Positions 45,951-57,745 of a DNA stretch of 64,000 nt are shown here, piece after piece. Position 1 is the stretch's first letter. The number at the start of each line of letters is the position of its first letter. The notes below the pieces were generated by a model. That model was given only the letters and a program-made list of their open reading frames with translations. It was not told the DNA's origin and did no database searches. The DNA is from Culex pipiens pallens (lineage: Eukaryota; Arthropoda; Insecta; Diptera; Culicidae): assembly GCF_016801865.2 (NCBI RefSeq), contig NC_068939.1:116726040-116790039 (forward strand), read 5' to 3'. The position numbers and the translations under genes were made by a program.

Positions 45951-46066
45951 AACCCATGAAAAATTGTAAACTAGGTTAAGTCAAAAATGTTAGCAAATAA
46001 ACTAAAAATCATACCAAACCTGAACCGTACTTTTTATCTATCATCCGAAATAAACACCAGATCCGA

Positions 46067-46553
46067 GTCGTGTGGTGTTCGTCGGGGGGATCGGTGTGTG
46101 ACGTCGCGCGCGAGAATCCGCGAGAAAGTGGTGGAAGATTCTGGAACCATTGAAAAGAAGTTCGCGTCGAGGCCTTGGAAGTTGGGCCATCAGTCGTGTG
46201 GTGTTCGTCGGGGGGATCGGTGTATGACGTCGCGCGCGAGAATCCGCGAGAAAGTGGTGGAAGATTCTGGAACCATTGAAAAGAAGTTCGCGTCGAGGCC
46301 TTGGAAGTTGGGCCATCAGTCGTGTGGTGTTCGTCGGGGGGATCGGTGTATGACGTCGCGCGCGAGAATCCGCGAGAAAGTGGTGGAAGATTCTGGAATC
46401 ATTGAAAAGAAGTTCGCGTCAAGGCCTTGGAAGTTGGGCCATTAGTCGTGTGGTGTTCGTCGGGGGGATCGGTGTGTGACGTCGCGCGCGAGAATCCGCG
46501 AGAAAGTGGTGGAGATTTCTGGATTTCATTGAAAAAGGGATTCACGTCGTCGT
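46067..46553 (+). repeat. 126-bp tandem repeat, about 3.9 copies
   Basis: Units start GTCGTGTGGTGTTCGTCGGG and are nearly identical. The CpG-rich phrase GACGTCGCGCGCGAG occurs in each. Because 126 is a multiple of 3, one frame stays open across the array (45,987-46,445). I regard that frame as non-coding. Confidence 0.92.
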
Positions 46554-46584
46554 GTGTATATTCACTTTCATTTAGTTTTGGAAG

Positions 46585-47240
46585 CCCTTCCCATAGCATC
46601 GTTGCTCGGATGGCACGACGGCGGTAGAAGTGAAAAATCGCGATTGAGGAATTGATAAGTCCTTCTCATAGCGTCGTAGCTCGGAAGGCAACGATTATGT
46701 TTCCCTGATCTATTTAAAATTGCACGTCGCCGAATAAATCGATAAATACAATAACATTTAATTTTGAAAGTCCTTCCCATAGCATCGTTGCTCGGATGGC
46801 ACGCCGGCGGTAGAATTGAAAAATCGCGATTGAGGAATTGATAAGTCCTTCTCATAGCGTCGTAGCTCGGAAGGCAACGATTATGTTTTCCTGATCTATT
46901 TAAAATTGCACGTCACCGAATAAATCGATAAATACAATAACATTTAATTTTGAAAGTCCTTCCCATAGCATCGTTGCTCGGATGGCACGACGGCGGTAGA
47001 TGTGAAAAATCGCGATTGAGGAATTGATAAGTCCTTCTCATAGCGTCGTAGCTCAGAAGGCAACGATTATGTCTCCCTGATCTATTTAAAATTGCACGTC
47101 GCCGAATAAATCGATAAATACAATAACATTTAATTTTGAAAGTCCTTCCCATAGCATCGTTGCTCGGATGGCACGCCGGCGGTAAGATGTGAAAAGTCCT
47201 TCTTATAGCGTCGTAGCTCGGAAGGCAACGATTTATTTCA
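46585..47240 (+). repeat. 186-bp tandem repeat, about 3.5 copies
   Basis: Each unit contains two related halves beginning TCCTTCCCATAGCATCGT and TCCTTCTCATAGCGTCGT, so the monomer itself arose by an internal duplication. Confidence 0.92.
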
Positions 47241-47265
47241 CTTTCTGGTCATATCATCTACCAAG

Positions 47266-47478
47266 ATGAATCCTGACCTTCCCTTTCCTTCCCCTACTAA
47301 CACAATTCCCCCACTTCCCGTGATGCTTGAAGGAGATGCTGTGGATTCAACGGTCTCATGCGGTGTCAACAGGTATAGAGCGACAAACTCTGTGTCTGAT
47401 GAGTCTGCAACTTCAACTATCGGACTAACATTCCTATCTTTGTTGAACTGCATCTCCTTGGGGGGGCGCCGGTATTGA
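47266..47478 (+). pseudogene. Truncated ORF1 start of the LINE derivative
   Basis: Seventy codons from ATG in good context (AAGATGAAT), Pro-rich at the N-terminus (MNPDLPFPSPTNTIPPLP). It lies directly after the monomer arrays, where ORF1 of a LINE should begin, and stops at 47,478 shortly before the 3' UTR. No zinc knuckle or RT remains. Confidence 0.45.
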
Positions 47479-47658
47479 CTTGAAGCAGAGATCTTCAGGG
47501 GTTATACAGTGAGGATGATTAGCTCCCACTAATCATCTGTTGGTTCATTGTGTAACTTCAGCTGATCCGTCAATAACGGAGTAGCAGCTCATTGGCAGTC
47601 AACCATGCTCATGCTCATGCTCATGCTCATGCTCATCCGAAATAAACACCAGATCCGA

Positions 47659-48565
47659 AATTCCTAATGAGCAATTATATAGAGAGAGAGAGAGGTGTGC
47701 CGGTAGTATTGAGTAAAACAATCACAGCTGTTATGATAAACTTCACTGGCTGACTGACACTGACTGAATGTTTAGCTCCATGTTGCAATTTCAACATCTC
47801 GATTGTCACACAGAGGAAAAATGTAACATTAACCCTAACACTAACATTTCATCCGTCAGAGGGGAGTCCAGAGCAAAAAAAAAAAAAAACAAGCCACTGG
47901 GAGCTGTCAGTTGGGCGCACAAAAATCATGAGCTTTCTTACGATTTATCCCTATTCAATGACGTCACGATTTTTATCCGAATTGGATTTCTGTGCTGCAG
48001 AACATTGCCAACCCGTAGGACAGTGAAATCGTTCGCGTTCAAACTCTCTCTCTCTCTCTCGCTCAAACATCGGCATTCTACACCTCAAATTACCACGCCA
48101 ATCCAAGCAGCCGGTCAAATCTTCACGTGTTCTGGAACAAATCGGTTCGATGTCAGCAGGACGCTGGATCGACATCGGGCTGGACGGCGAACGTCAAGGA
48201 CTGCTGCGATAAAGCCTTGCTAGGGGGACGGCCCCGAAGCGAAAAAAAAGAGAGAGCGGCCTGTCGTCACGTGAAGCAATAGAGTTTATGCACACTAGCA
48301 CCCCTATAGAGTTATCTACGTGCGCATGTATTGCGTGTACGTACACGAAAAAAGTGAGGTTAAATTTTGTACCGGCCAGCAAAATCAAATGGCGTGCTAG
48401 TGTGCGTGAGAGCAGGCTTAGATAGCTCTACGTGCACGAGAAGATCGATCTTGGCGTACGAATAGGCCGCGGCAAAAGAAGCAGAGTAGGAACCGTTAGG
48501 AGAGTGTAGCGAGTTCGGGATTGGATAACGAGTCTGGAGTGGTCCTTGAAATTTACTAAAACCAA
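47659..48565. other. Arm edge and intergenic sequence, no gene
   Basis: Contains a GA/CT-rich stretch (47,682-47,694; 48,043-48,062) and a loose inverted repeat, CACACTAGCACCCCTATAG at 48,291 with GCGTGCTAGTGTGCGTGAG at 48,392, suggesting a degraded MITE. The frame at 47,768-48,223 has no recognisable domain. Confidence 0.4.
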
Positions 48566-48749
48566 GTACACTCAACACCCGGTGTTTGGTCACCGTTTCG
48601 TTTGACACTTTTTAAGTTTGTACCCCGTTGGTTGGTAAAAATCAAACTAAAAAGTGACGAACTGTTACATTTCGCATGGCGCTCACGCACACTATCAAAA
48701 CAAACGTTTGAACAACAAACGGTGTCAAACCATCGGGGTTTGAGTGTAC
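48566..48749. mobile_element. MITE, 184 bp, 'GTACACTCAA' tips
   Basis: Starts GTACACTCAACACCCGGTG and ends CGGGGTTTGAGTGTAC. Inverted homology extends through TTTGACAC/GTGTCAAA for about 40 bases. No coding capacity. Confidence 0.75.
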
Positions 48750-48962
48750 ACCTACGTGTAGAGCAACTTGTTGTGAACAATTCTGTTTATTTTCACTTTT
48801 ACTATAAGTTATTCTACAAGTTTTTCTATTTTACAAGCAAAGAACATGTTGTCGGTAGTTGGAGGCAATTTCATATCTTGAGCGCTTTGAAAACGTTAGT
48901 GCAATTGAAAAGATATTGATGACGACTCTCGTTAAGCAGTTAAAAACTCAACTTGCGTGTGG

Positions 48963-48971
<9 letters not shown>

Positions 48972-48996
<25 letters not shown>

Positions 48997-49528
48997 AACC
49001 AACCAAACGGGACCACGCGGTCGCTTCTTACAAATTGAGTTGTTTCCATGTATTTTAGATGTTACATCCTATACATGCAAATAACTCGCATAGGCATTTG
49101 GAAGGTGTTAGCTCTGCCGAGCTTCGGTGACCCATTTCTACGCTGGCTAGCCGAGCGCGAGGTACTTCAGCTTTATCGACAATCCCCGCCCTGAAGAACG
49201 TTTGCACCAATCGGATTCAAACGTTATTTAGAACTTCCGAACCCTTGTCAAATGGACAAGGACCCAGCGCGTATATAGTTGATAGTAACAGTATTCCTAA
49301 TTCTAGTCATAGCTCACCAAGTCGCGATGGCCTAGTGGTTAGCATTTTGCTTACCAATCCAAAGGACGGGGGATCGAACCCCGACTCGAGCGACTGTGAT
49401 TTTTCGTTTATGTTCAGAGTTTCAAGATTTATATTTCCTATACTTTCTCGTTGGGAGCAGATGGGAATCGAACCCAGGACCATTCGCTTACAAAGCGAAC
49501 ACCGTAACCAGTCAGCCACGGCCGCTCC
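48972..49528 (-). mobile_element. SINE with two opposed tRNA-like modules, minus-strand copy
   Basis: Flanked by a 23-bp duplication with one mismatch (CAACTTGCGTG.GGATGTGTGTG at 48,949 and 49,529). On the minus strand the tRNA-Thr-like head is at 49,528-49,452. The opposed tRNA-like module lies at about 49,319-49,390 on the plus strand. The body ends in (AC)n, seen here as the GT run at 48,966-48,995. Same family as 33,576-34,126. Confidence 0.88.
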
Positions 49529-49797
49529 CAACTTGCGTGAGGATGTGTGTGCCAACAAAATTATGAGAAAATTTAATGGTATCTCAAAATAGAAAATCAG
49601 AGCCAGTGTGACAAAATGTGGCATAGAGCGGAGAGGGGCCGATTTTAGCGTGACACACTTTATGGATGACGCCTTGTTAGAATGACGATTACTTGCAAAG
49701 CCTGCTGGGATGTGTATGAGATACCGTCCAAAACGTGGTAATTAAAGTATATGAATTAACAGCGATTCCACGTCAAACAAAGCTGCTCCGATTTTTT

Positions 49798-50009
49798 TTA
49801 CATTTTTTTTTCAGGAATTCTACAAGAGCTCTTCAAGATAGCTACAGCATAGAAGTTTGGACCGCGGTAGGATAAAACACTCTTCAAGTACTCTTCCAAA
49901 CTCCTGAAGATGTTTTGAAGAGAATTTTATCCTACCGCGGTCCAAACTGCTATGCTGTAGCTATCTTGAAGAGCTCTTGTAGAACTCCTGGAAAAAAATG
50001 TTATTTGGG
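49798..50009. mobile_element. Foldback MITE, second copy
   Basis: Same family as 1,947-2,166: two arms with GATAGCTACAGCATAG and its complement around a loop near 49,905. Termini are somewhat eroded (ATGTTATTTGGG). Confidence 0.85.
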
Positions 50010-50098
50010 TAATTAGACCCGTAGGGTGCTCCAATCCGAAATAGGGTGGTTCAAAATGACGGTTGTCAGAAGTGCTCGAAGACATTTTGAAACATTCC

Positions 50099-51790
50099 TA
50101 AGGGGTTACATACATGTAAATCGTCAAAAATGTCAGAGGTGAGTATGAGCACAAACTTCAACTTTTTCTAATCTTTTTGCAGTGCCTTAAAATATACATT
50201 TTTATCCATTAACAAAATAAATATGAAAACATTTGGATGTACCATTGCCGAGATATAGCTATTTTAAGTTAGCAGTTTCAAAAAACGGGTGCCACGATAT
50301 CTCAACACTACTTTGACCAAATCGGCTCAAAATTAAGACTCGTTGAACTGCCCTGTGTTCAAGACGAAAGTCGATCTTCAAAAAAAAAAATATTTAAAAA
50401 AACATATAAAAATATTTTTTTGTTTTTTTTTTTTTATAAGGGTAATTCTTCACCAACTCACTCGAAATCGGAAAAATATGCCCCGACCCCTCTTCGATTT
50501 GCGTAAAACTTTGTCCTAGTAGGTAACTTTTGTCCCTGATCACGAATCTGAGGTCCATTTTGTGTTATCTCGTGACGGAGGGGCGGTACGACCCCTTTTA
50601 TTTTGAACAAGCGAAAAAAGAGGTGTTTTCAAAAATTTGCAGCCTGAAACGGAGATGAGATAGAAATTCTTTGTATAATTGTACGCCCGAAAATTACGTA
50701 TTTTTCATCGATAAAAACACAAAAAATGTTTTGAAATTGGCCCATTTTCCGTCACTCGACTACAAAAAAATTTGAAACATGTCATTTTATGGAAAATTTA
50801 ATGTACTTTTCGAATCTAAATTGAACATAATTTAGAACAACATTTTTCATTTTAAAATTTCGTGTTTTTTCTAACTTTTCAGGGTTATTTTTAAGAGTGT
50901 TGAGTGTAGAGCAGACAATTACAAAAATTTTGATATGTAAACATAAGGGGTTTGCTTATAAACATCACGAGTAATCGCGATTTAACGAAAAAAAGTTTTG
51001 AAAAAGTTACCTGTTGAGTTTCTCTTTGTTTTATCGTCCGTGTCTGTCGCGTGTGATGATGAACGGCCATGATCGAAGAAGACCAACTCTTTCAAAACTT
51101 TTTTTTTTCGTAAAATTGCGATTACTCGTGATGTTTATAAGCAAACCCCTTATGTTTACATATCAAAATTTTTGTAATTGTCTGCTCTACACTCTACACT
51201 CTTAAAAATAATCCTGAAAAGTTAGAAAAAACTCAAAATTTTAAAATGATACATTTTGTTCCAAATGAAAAAAAATACACTTCAGGGTCAATGTTGATTT
51301 GAAAAGAACATTAAATTTCCTTAAAAATGACATGTTCCAAAAAATTTAACAGTCGAGTAACGGAAAATAGGAGAGTTTCTAAAACTTGTTTAGTGTTTTT
51401 TTTCGATGAAAAATACATTTTTTTCGGAATTAGTACGCTTTCAAATCGGGCTTTTAGTTTTACATTAAAGCCCCTTTGACACCAAATTTCTATCTCATCA
51501 CCGTTTCAGACTGCAAATTATTGAAAAACACCTTTTTTTTCGCAAGTTCAAAATTGAAGAGGTCGTACCACCTCTCCGTCACGAGATATCAACCCATACA
51601 AAAAATTGTCAGTTTTTGATTTCTGTAATTTAAAAAAATCGTAATTTCATGCACATGGGACATGTCTTGGGAGTCTTCAAATATCTTCATGAAACTTTCA
51701 GGAGTGATTGAAAATCATCTTTTTAGTGAATTTAGTGAATTTTCTGCAAAATGATATTTTGGAATTTTCTACATGTATGTAACCCCTTAA
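50099..51790. mobile_element. Foldback element with about 0.8-kb arms
   Basis: Ends TAAGGGGTTACATACATGTA and TACATGTATGTAACCCCTTA are inverted. Symmetry continues to the centre near 51,050, where CATCACGAGTAATCGCGATT is mirrored by AATTGCGATTACTCGTGATG. Arms are diverged, so this is older than the 36.9-kb palindrome. The 63-codon frame at the centre is not convincing. Confidence 0.8.
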
Positions 51791-54330
51791 TAGTAGACAA
51801 GTCTTTTCGGACTCTGCGGTGAAGTTGAGCCCATGAGATCTTTGAAAAATGAAAAAAATGGGATTCGAGCTAAGACCACCTAGTGCATCATGCAGTCCCG
51901 TTTTGGGAAGTTGGATATTTGGGATGCATCAATATGAATTGTATGTGTGGCCATCTATTATTTTCGGGCAAATTTCATCGGGGTTTTCTCTGTAAGGATG
52001 TTAAGCATGCCAACCTGCCATAGCCATATACACTGACGTAAGAACTTCGTTCTAATACATCCGAAAGACTAATTTTAAGTACTCATCAGCTCCACAGCCC
52101 AGCCGTTGGTGTGTATCGCACTTTGCTTCGATTATGACAAGAGAGATGAATGAAAGTGAACTCAGTTTCGCATCTGAAATGTTTATCCTTAACTTAAATA
52201 TTTAATGTTTTAAGTCCATGCAACGGTTTCCCCTTCTCTTTCCACAGACTCAGATTAATTTCTTTGCTCTACTTTACAATCAAGTTTATTGTAATGCTAA
52301 AAGCATCATCACCATTACAATTTCACGTAAATTGATCTAAAGGTTCACTTTAGACCTGGTAGCATGTCCCCATCATGCACTCTTGAAGTACGTATGTTTT
52401 AGTGAGGCTCTGTTACTGACTAGATTGACAGAAAACCAAATAATTTCGAAAATGTGTCACATAGTTGGGCGTAAATTTCACACAACATGGAAAGTGTCAA
52501 CATGCGACAAGATATCCCAACGGCGACAACTTAAGGTCAACCCTTCAGCAACTTTGTGCCAGTTTCAGTAAAGTATTGTCGAAGTACGACCGAGCTTATC
52601 TCCGCACAGAATGTCAGAAATTAAAGTTTATCTGGATTTCCAACATCCCTCCTCGATCACTGCTACGAAAAAAAATCATCAAAAAAGTTTATCCCCTCCG
52701 TACTTCTTCTCAGTGTAACTTTTCGTCTGATCCCGCCGAGAAGAGTAGAAATCGCGCTGGATGTAAGCAACTGTGAACGGAGATAAATGATGACAGTTAG
52801 CTTCAAATGATTATTACTCCTTGCTTGGAGTTCATTTATCATGGAAGTTCGTTCATCCAAGGACTTTAGCGATTGGAATTTTGGGACAAATGTGACTAAA
52901 TAAAGTAGATCAAATTTGGTTATATTTAGTTTTCAAAGGCTTTTATCGTTATAACTAACTATTTAACTCATGTTAGGCAGTGGCAAATATTGTTTGCTGA
53001 TATTTTAATTGTATTATTGTATCAACAGCCGAACAATTTTGATGAATTTATTTGTACAAGAAGATAAATCAATTGAGTAATTGAGATTGCAGTCAGAATA
53101 ATGGAGCCAAACCAAAAATCTAATTCTTCTGAAAAAACTATCCACGCTCAATGAACCTGCCACGTGTCCGTTTTCACCCCAATTACTGCACGCACTCCTT
53201 CCCATTATCAATTAATTACCGCTCCCAAAGCACCAAATCAATTACCTCAAATCAAGAGTTTATAACCCTCTCCCTCCAGTAATCCCTGCTAGACCAGTAC
53301 GGTGTACAAAAAAAAGTATCTATAAATCATACTACCAAATAACCTCCTCCCACGTTGGAGAAAAAAAAACGAGTGGGAAAACTCCCTCAGATCAGAGGGC
53401 ATTTCCCAAGAGGTCGCGAGCAAAAAAAAAACAACACTTTCTTGGGATGGATAAATTGGGCCGACGACCTTCGGCGGCAGTAAACCTTATCTACCTAATG
53501 GCCAATAATTGTCATAATCGTAAAAACTAAAGGGCGGAAGTTATTTGCCAGAGAGAAGAGCGCCGCCCTTTGAACGATCAGAGGAATAGGGTTTCAGAAG
53601 TCACTTTTTTTGCTGGTTAGCCCCTTCAACGGCTGAGATGACCTGCGTTGGACCACTTTTGTTAACGTGAGGTTGAGTTAATTTGGTTTATTTGATTGAA
53701 ATCAACCCTTTTTTCATACACAAGCCTAAATAAATTGCATGCAATGTTGCATACAACATCACGTAAGTACAACCGCATTTAGGACAAACTTACCCCACTT
53801 TTCGGTGTGCATCCACAAGCGTACGCACTTGTAACGACCACATACACCCCATCAACCCGGTGGTCCAAAAAGGCCATAACCTTGGCGGAACCCTTCGTGC
53901 GAATATTTTTTGGCCTGTAAAACATTTTATTGCGAAACCCCTCCCCCCGATGTTCACGATGTTAATGGGCCAACAATAGTTGCCAGACCTCCACACCCTC
54001 CAAACCCTTCGCAAGTTCTGGTGGTTTTGCGGTAAAGTTTCATCACTTGGCGGAATTTTATCGGACCACCGCCGACACAAGTATGGGATATGAATTACAA
54101 CAATGTTGCAGAAATGAAGAGGAGAAAAGGAGCGAAATGTTGATTGCGTAAAATTGTTCGGTCCTGATTACCATTGAGAGGAAATTGCCTACTTGAATAT
54201 TCAAATTTAAAAGCGGCTGGTTTGATGATGTTATTTTTGAATCAATGGGCCGATTTGTCCGGAACTGTTATGAAGATAGCGAATATGTCATGAGCGTTCT
54301 AGACAATCACCATGATGTTGAGAAAAAGTA

Positions 54331-55189
54331 CTTTTATGACCACATCAGAATTGCTAATTTTAGTGAAAAAAAAAATAGTTCGCGCACTCTTATTACACGA
54401 ATATGTCCTAACAAGGTTGACAAAATTCACAAGAACAGCCTTTTAGGGTTTTTTTTAACATTGTGTTTCACATTCAAGGGTATAAAGTGATTGAGGACTT
54501 TGGTACGATAGGGGAAAGTGGTGAGACTAGATCCCCGGCTAGTATCTCAACAGTGATTGTGAAAAAATATGTAATGTCGTCGATAGTGATGTTCTAGAAA
54601 GTTCAGTGTATAAGACAAATAAAAAATAAAATAAAATATTTGGATAAAGATATTCTAAACATTATAGAAGTTGATCCAAATTTTTTTTCAGTGTTATTTT
54701 TCTTAGTTTAGATTAACTAACTTGGACTTCGGACTTAATTATAACTATCGATTACATTACACAAATCCATTTTCAACCAATTTTTGATCTTTAAAAAGCA
54801 TTGGAAAGAAGAACTCTTAAAATTTTAGAAAATTTATGGGTTGGAAGTTTTACTTGTTTTATGTGCCATTTTATAGCAGAAAATGTGAAAAACAACAAAT
54901 TGAAAAAGTGACTGTAAAAACATGGAAAAAATAGACAGGTAAAATTTAATGATAGGAGGTGGAAGAATAGGCCAAATTCTACCAAAAACAAACATAAACT
55001 AAACAAGATAAATGCAAATTAAAAAACTAAAAATTAAACAAAAAAAACATAAAACAAGAGAAGTAAAGTTTTTCGTAGAACAAAAGTTGCTCAAAATGAC
55101 CTCCGGAACTAGGGAAAAATGAAAAATTTCGAAAAAAAATTTGGGCAGTAGAGGGTTAAAAATTATTTAGCTGTTAATCACATTTTTCA
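54331..55189. other. AT-rich intergenic, no gene
   Basis: No repeat boundary, RNA gene or meaningful frame recognised. Small frames at 54,245-54,490 and 54,791-55,006 have no domain. Confidence 0.45.
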
Positions 55190-55715
55190 AGTACACTCTT
55201 TATTTTTTTTTCGTTTCACGCCAATAGATAATTTAAGCTTAAACAGCATATTTTTAAATTTTCCAATTTTGCCAATATCTGCGTTTAAGCGGACAAAAAA
55301 AAGGCTACTTTTGAACTTTAATCCAGCAAGGGCATACTTTTTTTTTGCAAGTTTTGAATTTCATTAAAACAGAATTTAAAAATTTCTGAGGACTTACAGG
55401 CATTTTCAGTAAAACAAGTTTCTTAGTAAATTAAAAATGTTCGATTAATGCTACGAAAATCGGTTTTGCCTAAACAAAAAGTTATATTTTTACGCAAAAA
55501 TTAACTTCAAAGCATTTTGATCCAAATTGTAACGTTTTATCTACTTTATCTTCAATTTGATGTTTTTAAGTTAATCTGCTTTGTTGAACATACTTTAAAG
55601 TATTTTTTTTTTCAAATGAAACATTAAATGTAATCTTACTATTGGTCAGTTTGATGTATTCAATTAAATTTGAAAACAATTAGGTGGTAATTTTCAAGAA
55701 ACACAGTGACTACTA

Positions 55716-55979
55716 AACTGCCCATGATCGCATAAATGTCCCATATGCATTTTCATCACTTTTGAGTTATTGATGCAGTTTGGTTCAAAATTGTGTGCTC
55801 TTTCTAAAGAGCCTATAACATCCAATACTTTGTTCTAGAAATCGGGAGGAAATCCAGTTTTTTCGTCAAAACTTAACACGTAGCCTTATGTGTGGGACAA
55901 ACTTGCCTTGCGTTTTTCTCAGCTTGCTGTTTTTGCATATGGGACATTTATGCGATCATGGGCAGTAAAGTCACCCCGG
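55716..55979. mobile_element. MITE, about 264 bp, 'CTGCCCATGATCGCAT' tips
   Basis: Ends ACTGCCCATGATCGCATAAA and TTTATGCGATCATGGGCAGT are perfect inverted repeats, continuing into TGTCCCATATGCA. A second copy at 56,695-57,745 is in opposite orientation and interrupted. Confidence 0.88.
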
Positions 55980-56694
55980 TTTAAAAAAACTTTGACCGAA
56001 ACATTTTTTTGAAGAACTGTTGAAAAAAAAACTAAAAAACGTACATTGACATTGTATGGTCTACCCCAGTACATGTTAAAAAATATGAGACGAGTATTAC
56101 CGTTTGAACAATTTATTAAAAAATAAATTGAAATACTATCAATGAACTATCAAAATTCTATCGGCTGAAATTGCTTTTTTTCATAAAAAAATGTGTAAAT
56201 ATAAAAAAAAAATATGAAATACGCCATATAATAAAGCTTGTCAACAACTATTCAAATTAAGTTGAACCACCATGCTACTCCTCCCATGGTACTTTATCTG
56301 GAAAAGTCTTTTTCCGAAAACGCAATTTTAACCAGTAGAAATATTCAAAATCGTTCATATACCTAATAAGGAAGGTGAAACAAAACTTTCTACGTAAATC
56401 TATCAAGGGTCATCTCGATTTATTATATTTTGCTTCCGCCATACCTTGTTTTGTTTTGAAAAAAAATCTGGGAAATCCGGTAAAATATTTTCTGACAGAG
56501 GCTCTTGGTTCAGACCCCGTCTAAACGGAATTTTGAAGTTTCATAAGACCTTTTTAAATGTTAGGATTTTTGTATCAAGAAACTAGTTTTTCATGGAATA
56601 TAAAAAAATAAAAAATATAAAAATTGTAACAAACAAGCCCTAGTCTCAACATTTGAATGCAAAAAGTGTTGTAATATGCATTTCACACTAGTTC

Positions 56695-57745
56695 ACTGCC
56701 CATGTTCGCATAAATGTCCCATATGCAAAAACAGCAAGCTGAGAAAAACGCATTTGAAGTTTGTCCCATACATAAGGCTACATGTTATGTTTTCTAATCT
56801 AATCTAATCTAATCAAACCCTAGCGCAGCCAATCTTTCGAAGGGATCCTGGAGAGTGCCTTAGGTTAGATGACGCCTAGCCTCTTCTTGTCATTTATTAA
56901 CATTTGTAGTGTACCATTGCAATAGAATGCATTGAAACATCACAAAATGTTAAACCGGCCAGGCCTACTGCGTAAAGTTTACCGCAGAGATGATTCGTTG
57001 AATTGGATTGGGTTTGAGCACGGGGTGTGTGTTCAAACCACAATACAGTTCTGAATCTACAGGGGAGGAAGAAGCGTGGGGACACACCACCATACGCTCC
57101 GAGTTTTGGTTTTAGGTTATTATTTGTTGGGAGCACCATGCTAAAAAGTTTTGGTGCTCCGGGACCCTCAAGGATGGGACATTGTATTTCCACAAATGCC
57201 CAGGACATTATTTGCCGTGGTTATAGCGCCACAACTCGCTCACTGTTGATGAGATAATGGAAGTTATTAGTATATGATTTTCAATTTACGATACAGTTTT
57301 TTTTTAAACATTAATCCTTTGCTGGAAAAGTGTCCATGTTCCATGTGTTGTTTTGGGACTCACTGGGATGGGACATCGTATTTCCACAGATGCCCAGGAC
57401 ATTACATGCCGTGGTTATAGCGCCACAACCCGCTCAGCACTAATGATGCCATTATTTAATTATAATAACCACGCACCCAAGCACACAAACAGCGAAACAA
57501 AAGAAATGAAAATGAGCATGCAAAAACAAGAAAGCGCGTCCCCGTGGTCAGCGCACTAATCTAAGGCTACATGTTAAGTTTTCGCGAAAAAACTGGATTT
57601 CCTTCTGATTTCTGGAACAAACTACTGGATGTTATAGGCTCTTTTGAAAGAGCACACAATTTTGAACCAAACTGCATCAATAACTCGAAATCGATGAAAA
57701 TGCATATGGGACATTTATGCGATCAGGGGCAGTTCAGTTGTTTCG
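56695..57745. mobile_element. Second copy of the 264-bp MITE, split by a LINE derivative
   Basis: The left part 56,695-56,794 and right part 57,562-57,745 together reconstruct the element at 55,716-55,979 in reverse complement. The interruption is the insertion at 56,795-57,561. Confidence 0.85.
56795..57561 (-). mobile_element. Short LINE derivative with (GATTA)n tail
   Basis: Flanked by a 22-bp duplication (56,773-56,794 and 57,562-57,583, containing TAAGGCTACATGTTA and GTTTTC). Read on the minus strand it begins with two diverged copies of a roughly 200-bp unit (landmark GTGGCGCTATAACCACGG at about 57,411 and 57,213), then about 350 bases, then GATTAGATTAGATTAG. No RT is present. The arrangement parallels the element at 46,067-47,632. 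Confidence 0.75.

Larger units (their letters stand above)
46067..47632 (+). mobile_element. Short LINE derivative: 5' monomer arrays plus 3' end
   Basis: Inserted in the right arm only. The 26-bp duplication starting TCATCCGAAATAAACACC lies at 46,041-46,066 and 47,633-47,658, and the left arm near 22,030 shows the empty site. The 5' half holds two tandem arrays: a 126-bp unit (starts 46,067, 46,193, 46,319 and 46,445) and a 186-bp unit (landmarks 46,585, 46,771, 46,957 and 47,143). An ORF1-like start at 47,266 runs 70 codons before a stop, then comes a 3' UTR and a (CATGCT)n tail. This looks like an internally deleted LINE whose 5' monomers act as promoter repeats. The clade is unidentified; R1/LOA-type is possible. 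Confidence 0.8.
21618..47835. mobile_element. Core of giant palindrome: candidate foldback-type element
   Basis: The outermost shared sequence is GGTTAATGTTACATTTTTCC at the left (21,617) and its complement at the right (ending 47,836). From there inward both arms are collinear in inverted orientation: flank (about 0.5 kb), modular repeat block (about 4.5-5 kb), low-repeat block (about 1.7 kb), then a non-homologous loop of about 11 kb. Foldback elements of Drosophila are known to have long inverted repeats built of short tandem units, which is the closest analogy I know. I find no transposase in the loop and no clear target-site duplication, so element status is inference. Confidence 0.4.
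39725..54330 (-). repeat. Right arm of the very large inverted repeat
   Basis: Reverse-complement partner of 13,040-28,735. Arm-specific insertions are at 46,067-47,632, 48,566-48,749, 48,972-49,528, 49,798-50,009 and 50,099-51,790. The flank 51,950-54,330 lacks the two insertions present at 14,724 and 15,742 in the left arm. Confidence 0.85.

Noticed and set aside
45987..46445. 152-codon open frame
   Set aside because: It only stays open because the 126-bp tandem unit is a multiple of 3. The peptide is an exact repeat with no domain.
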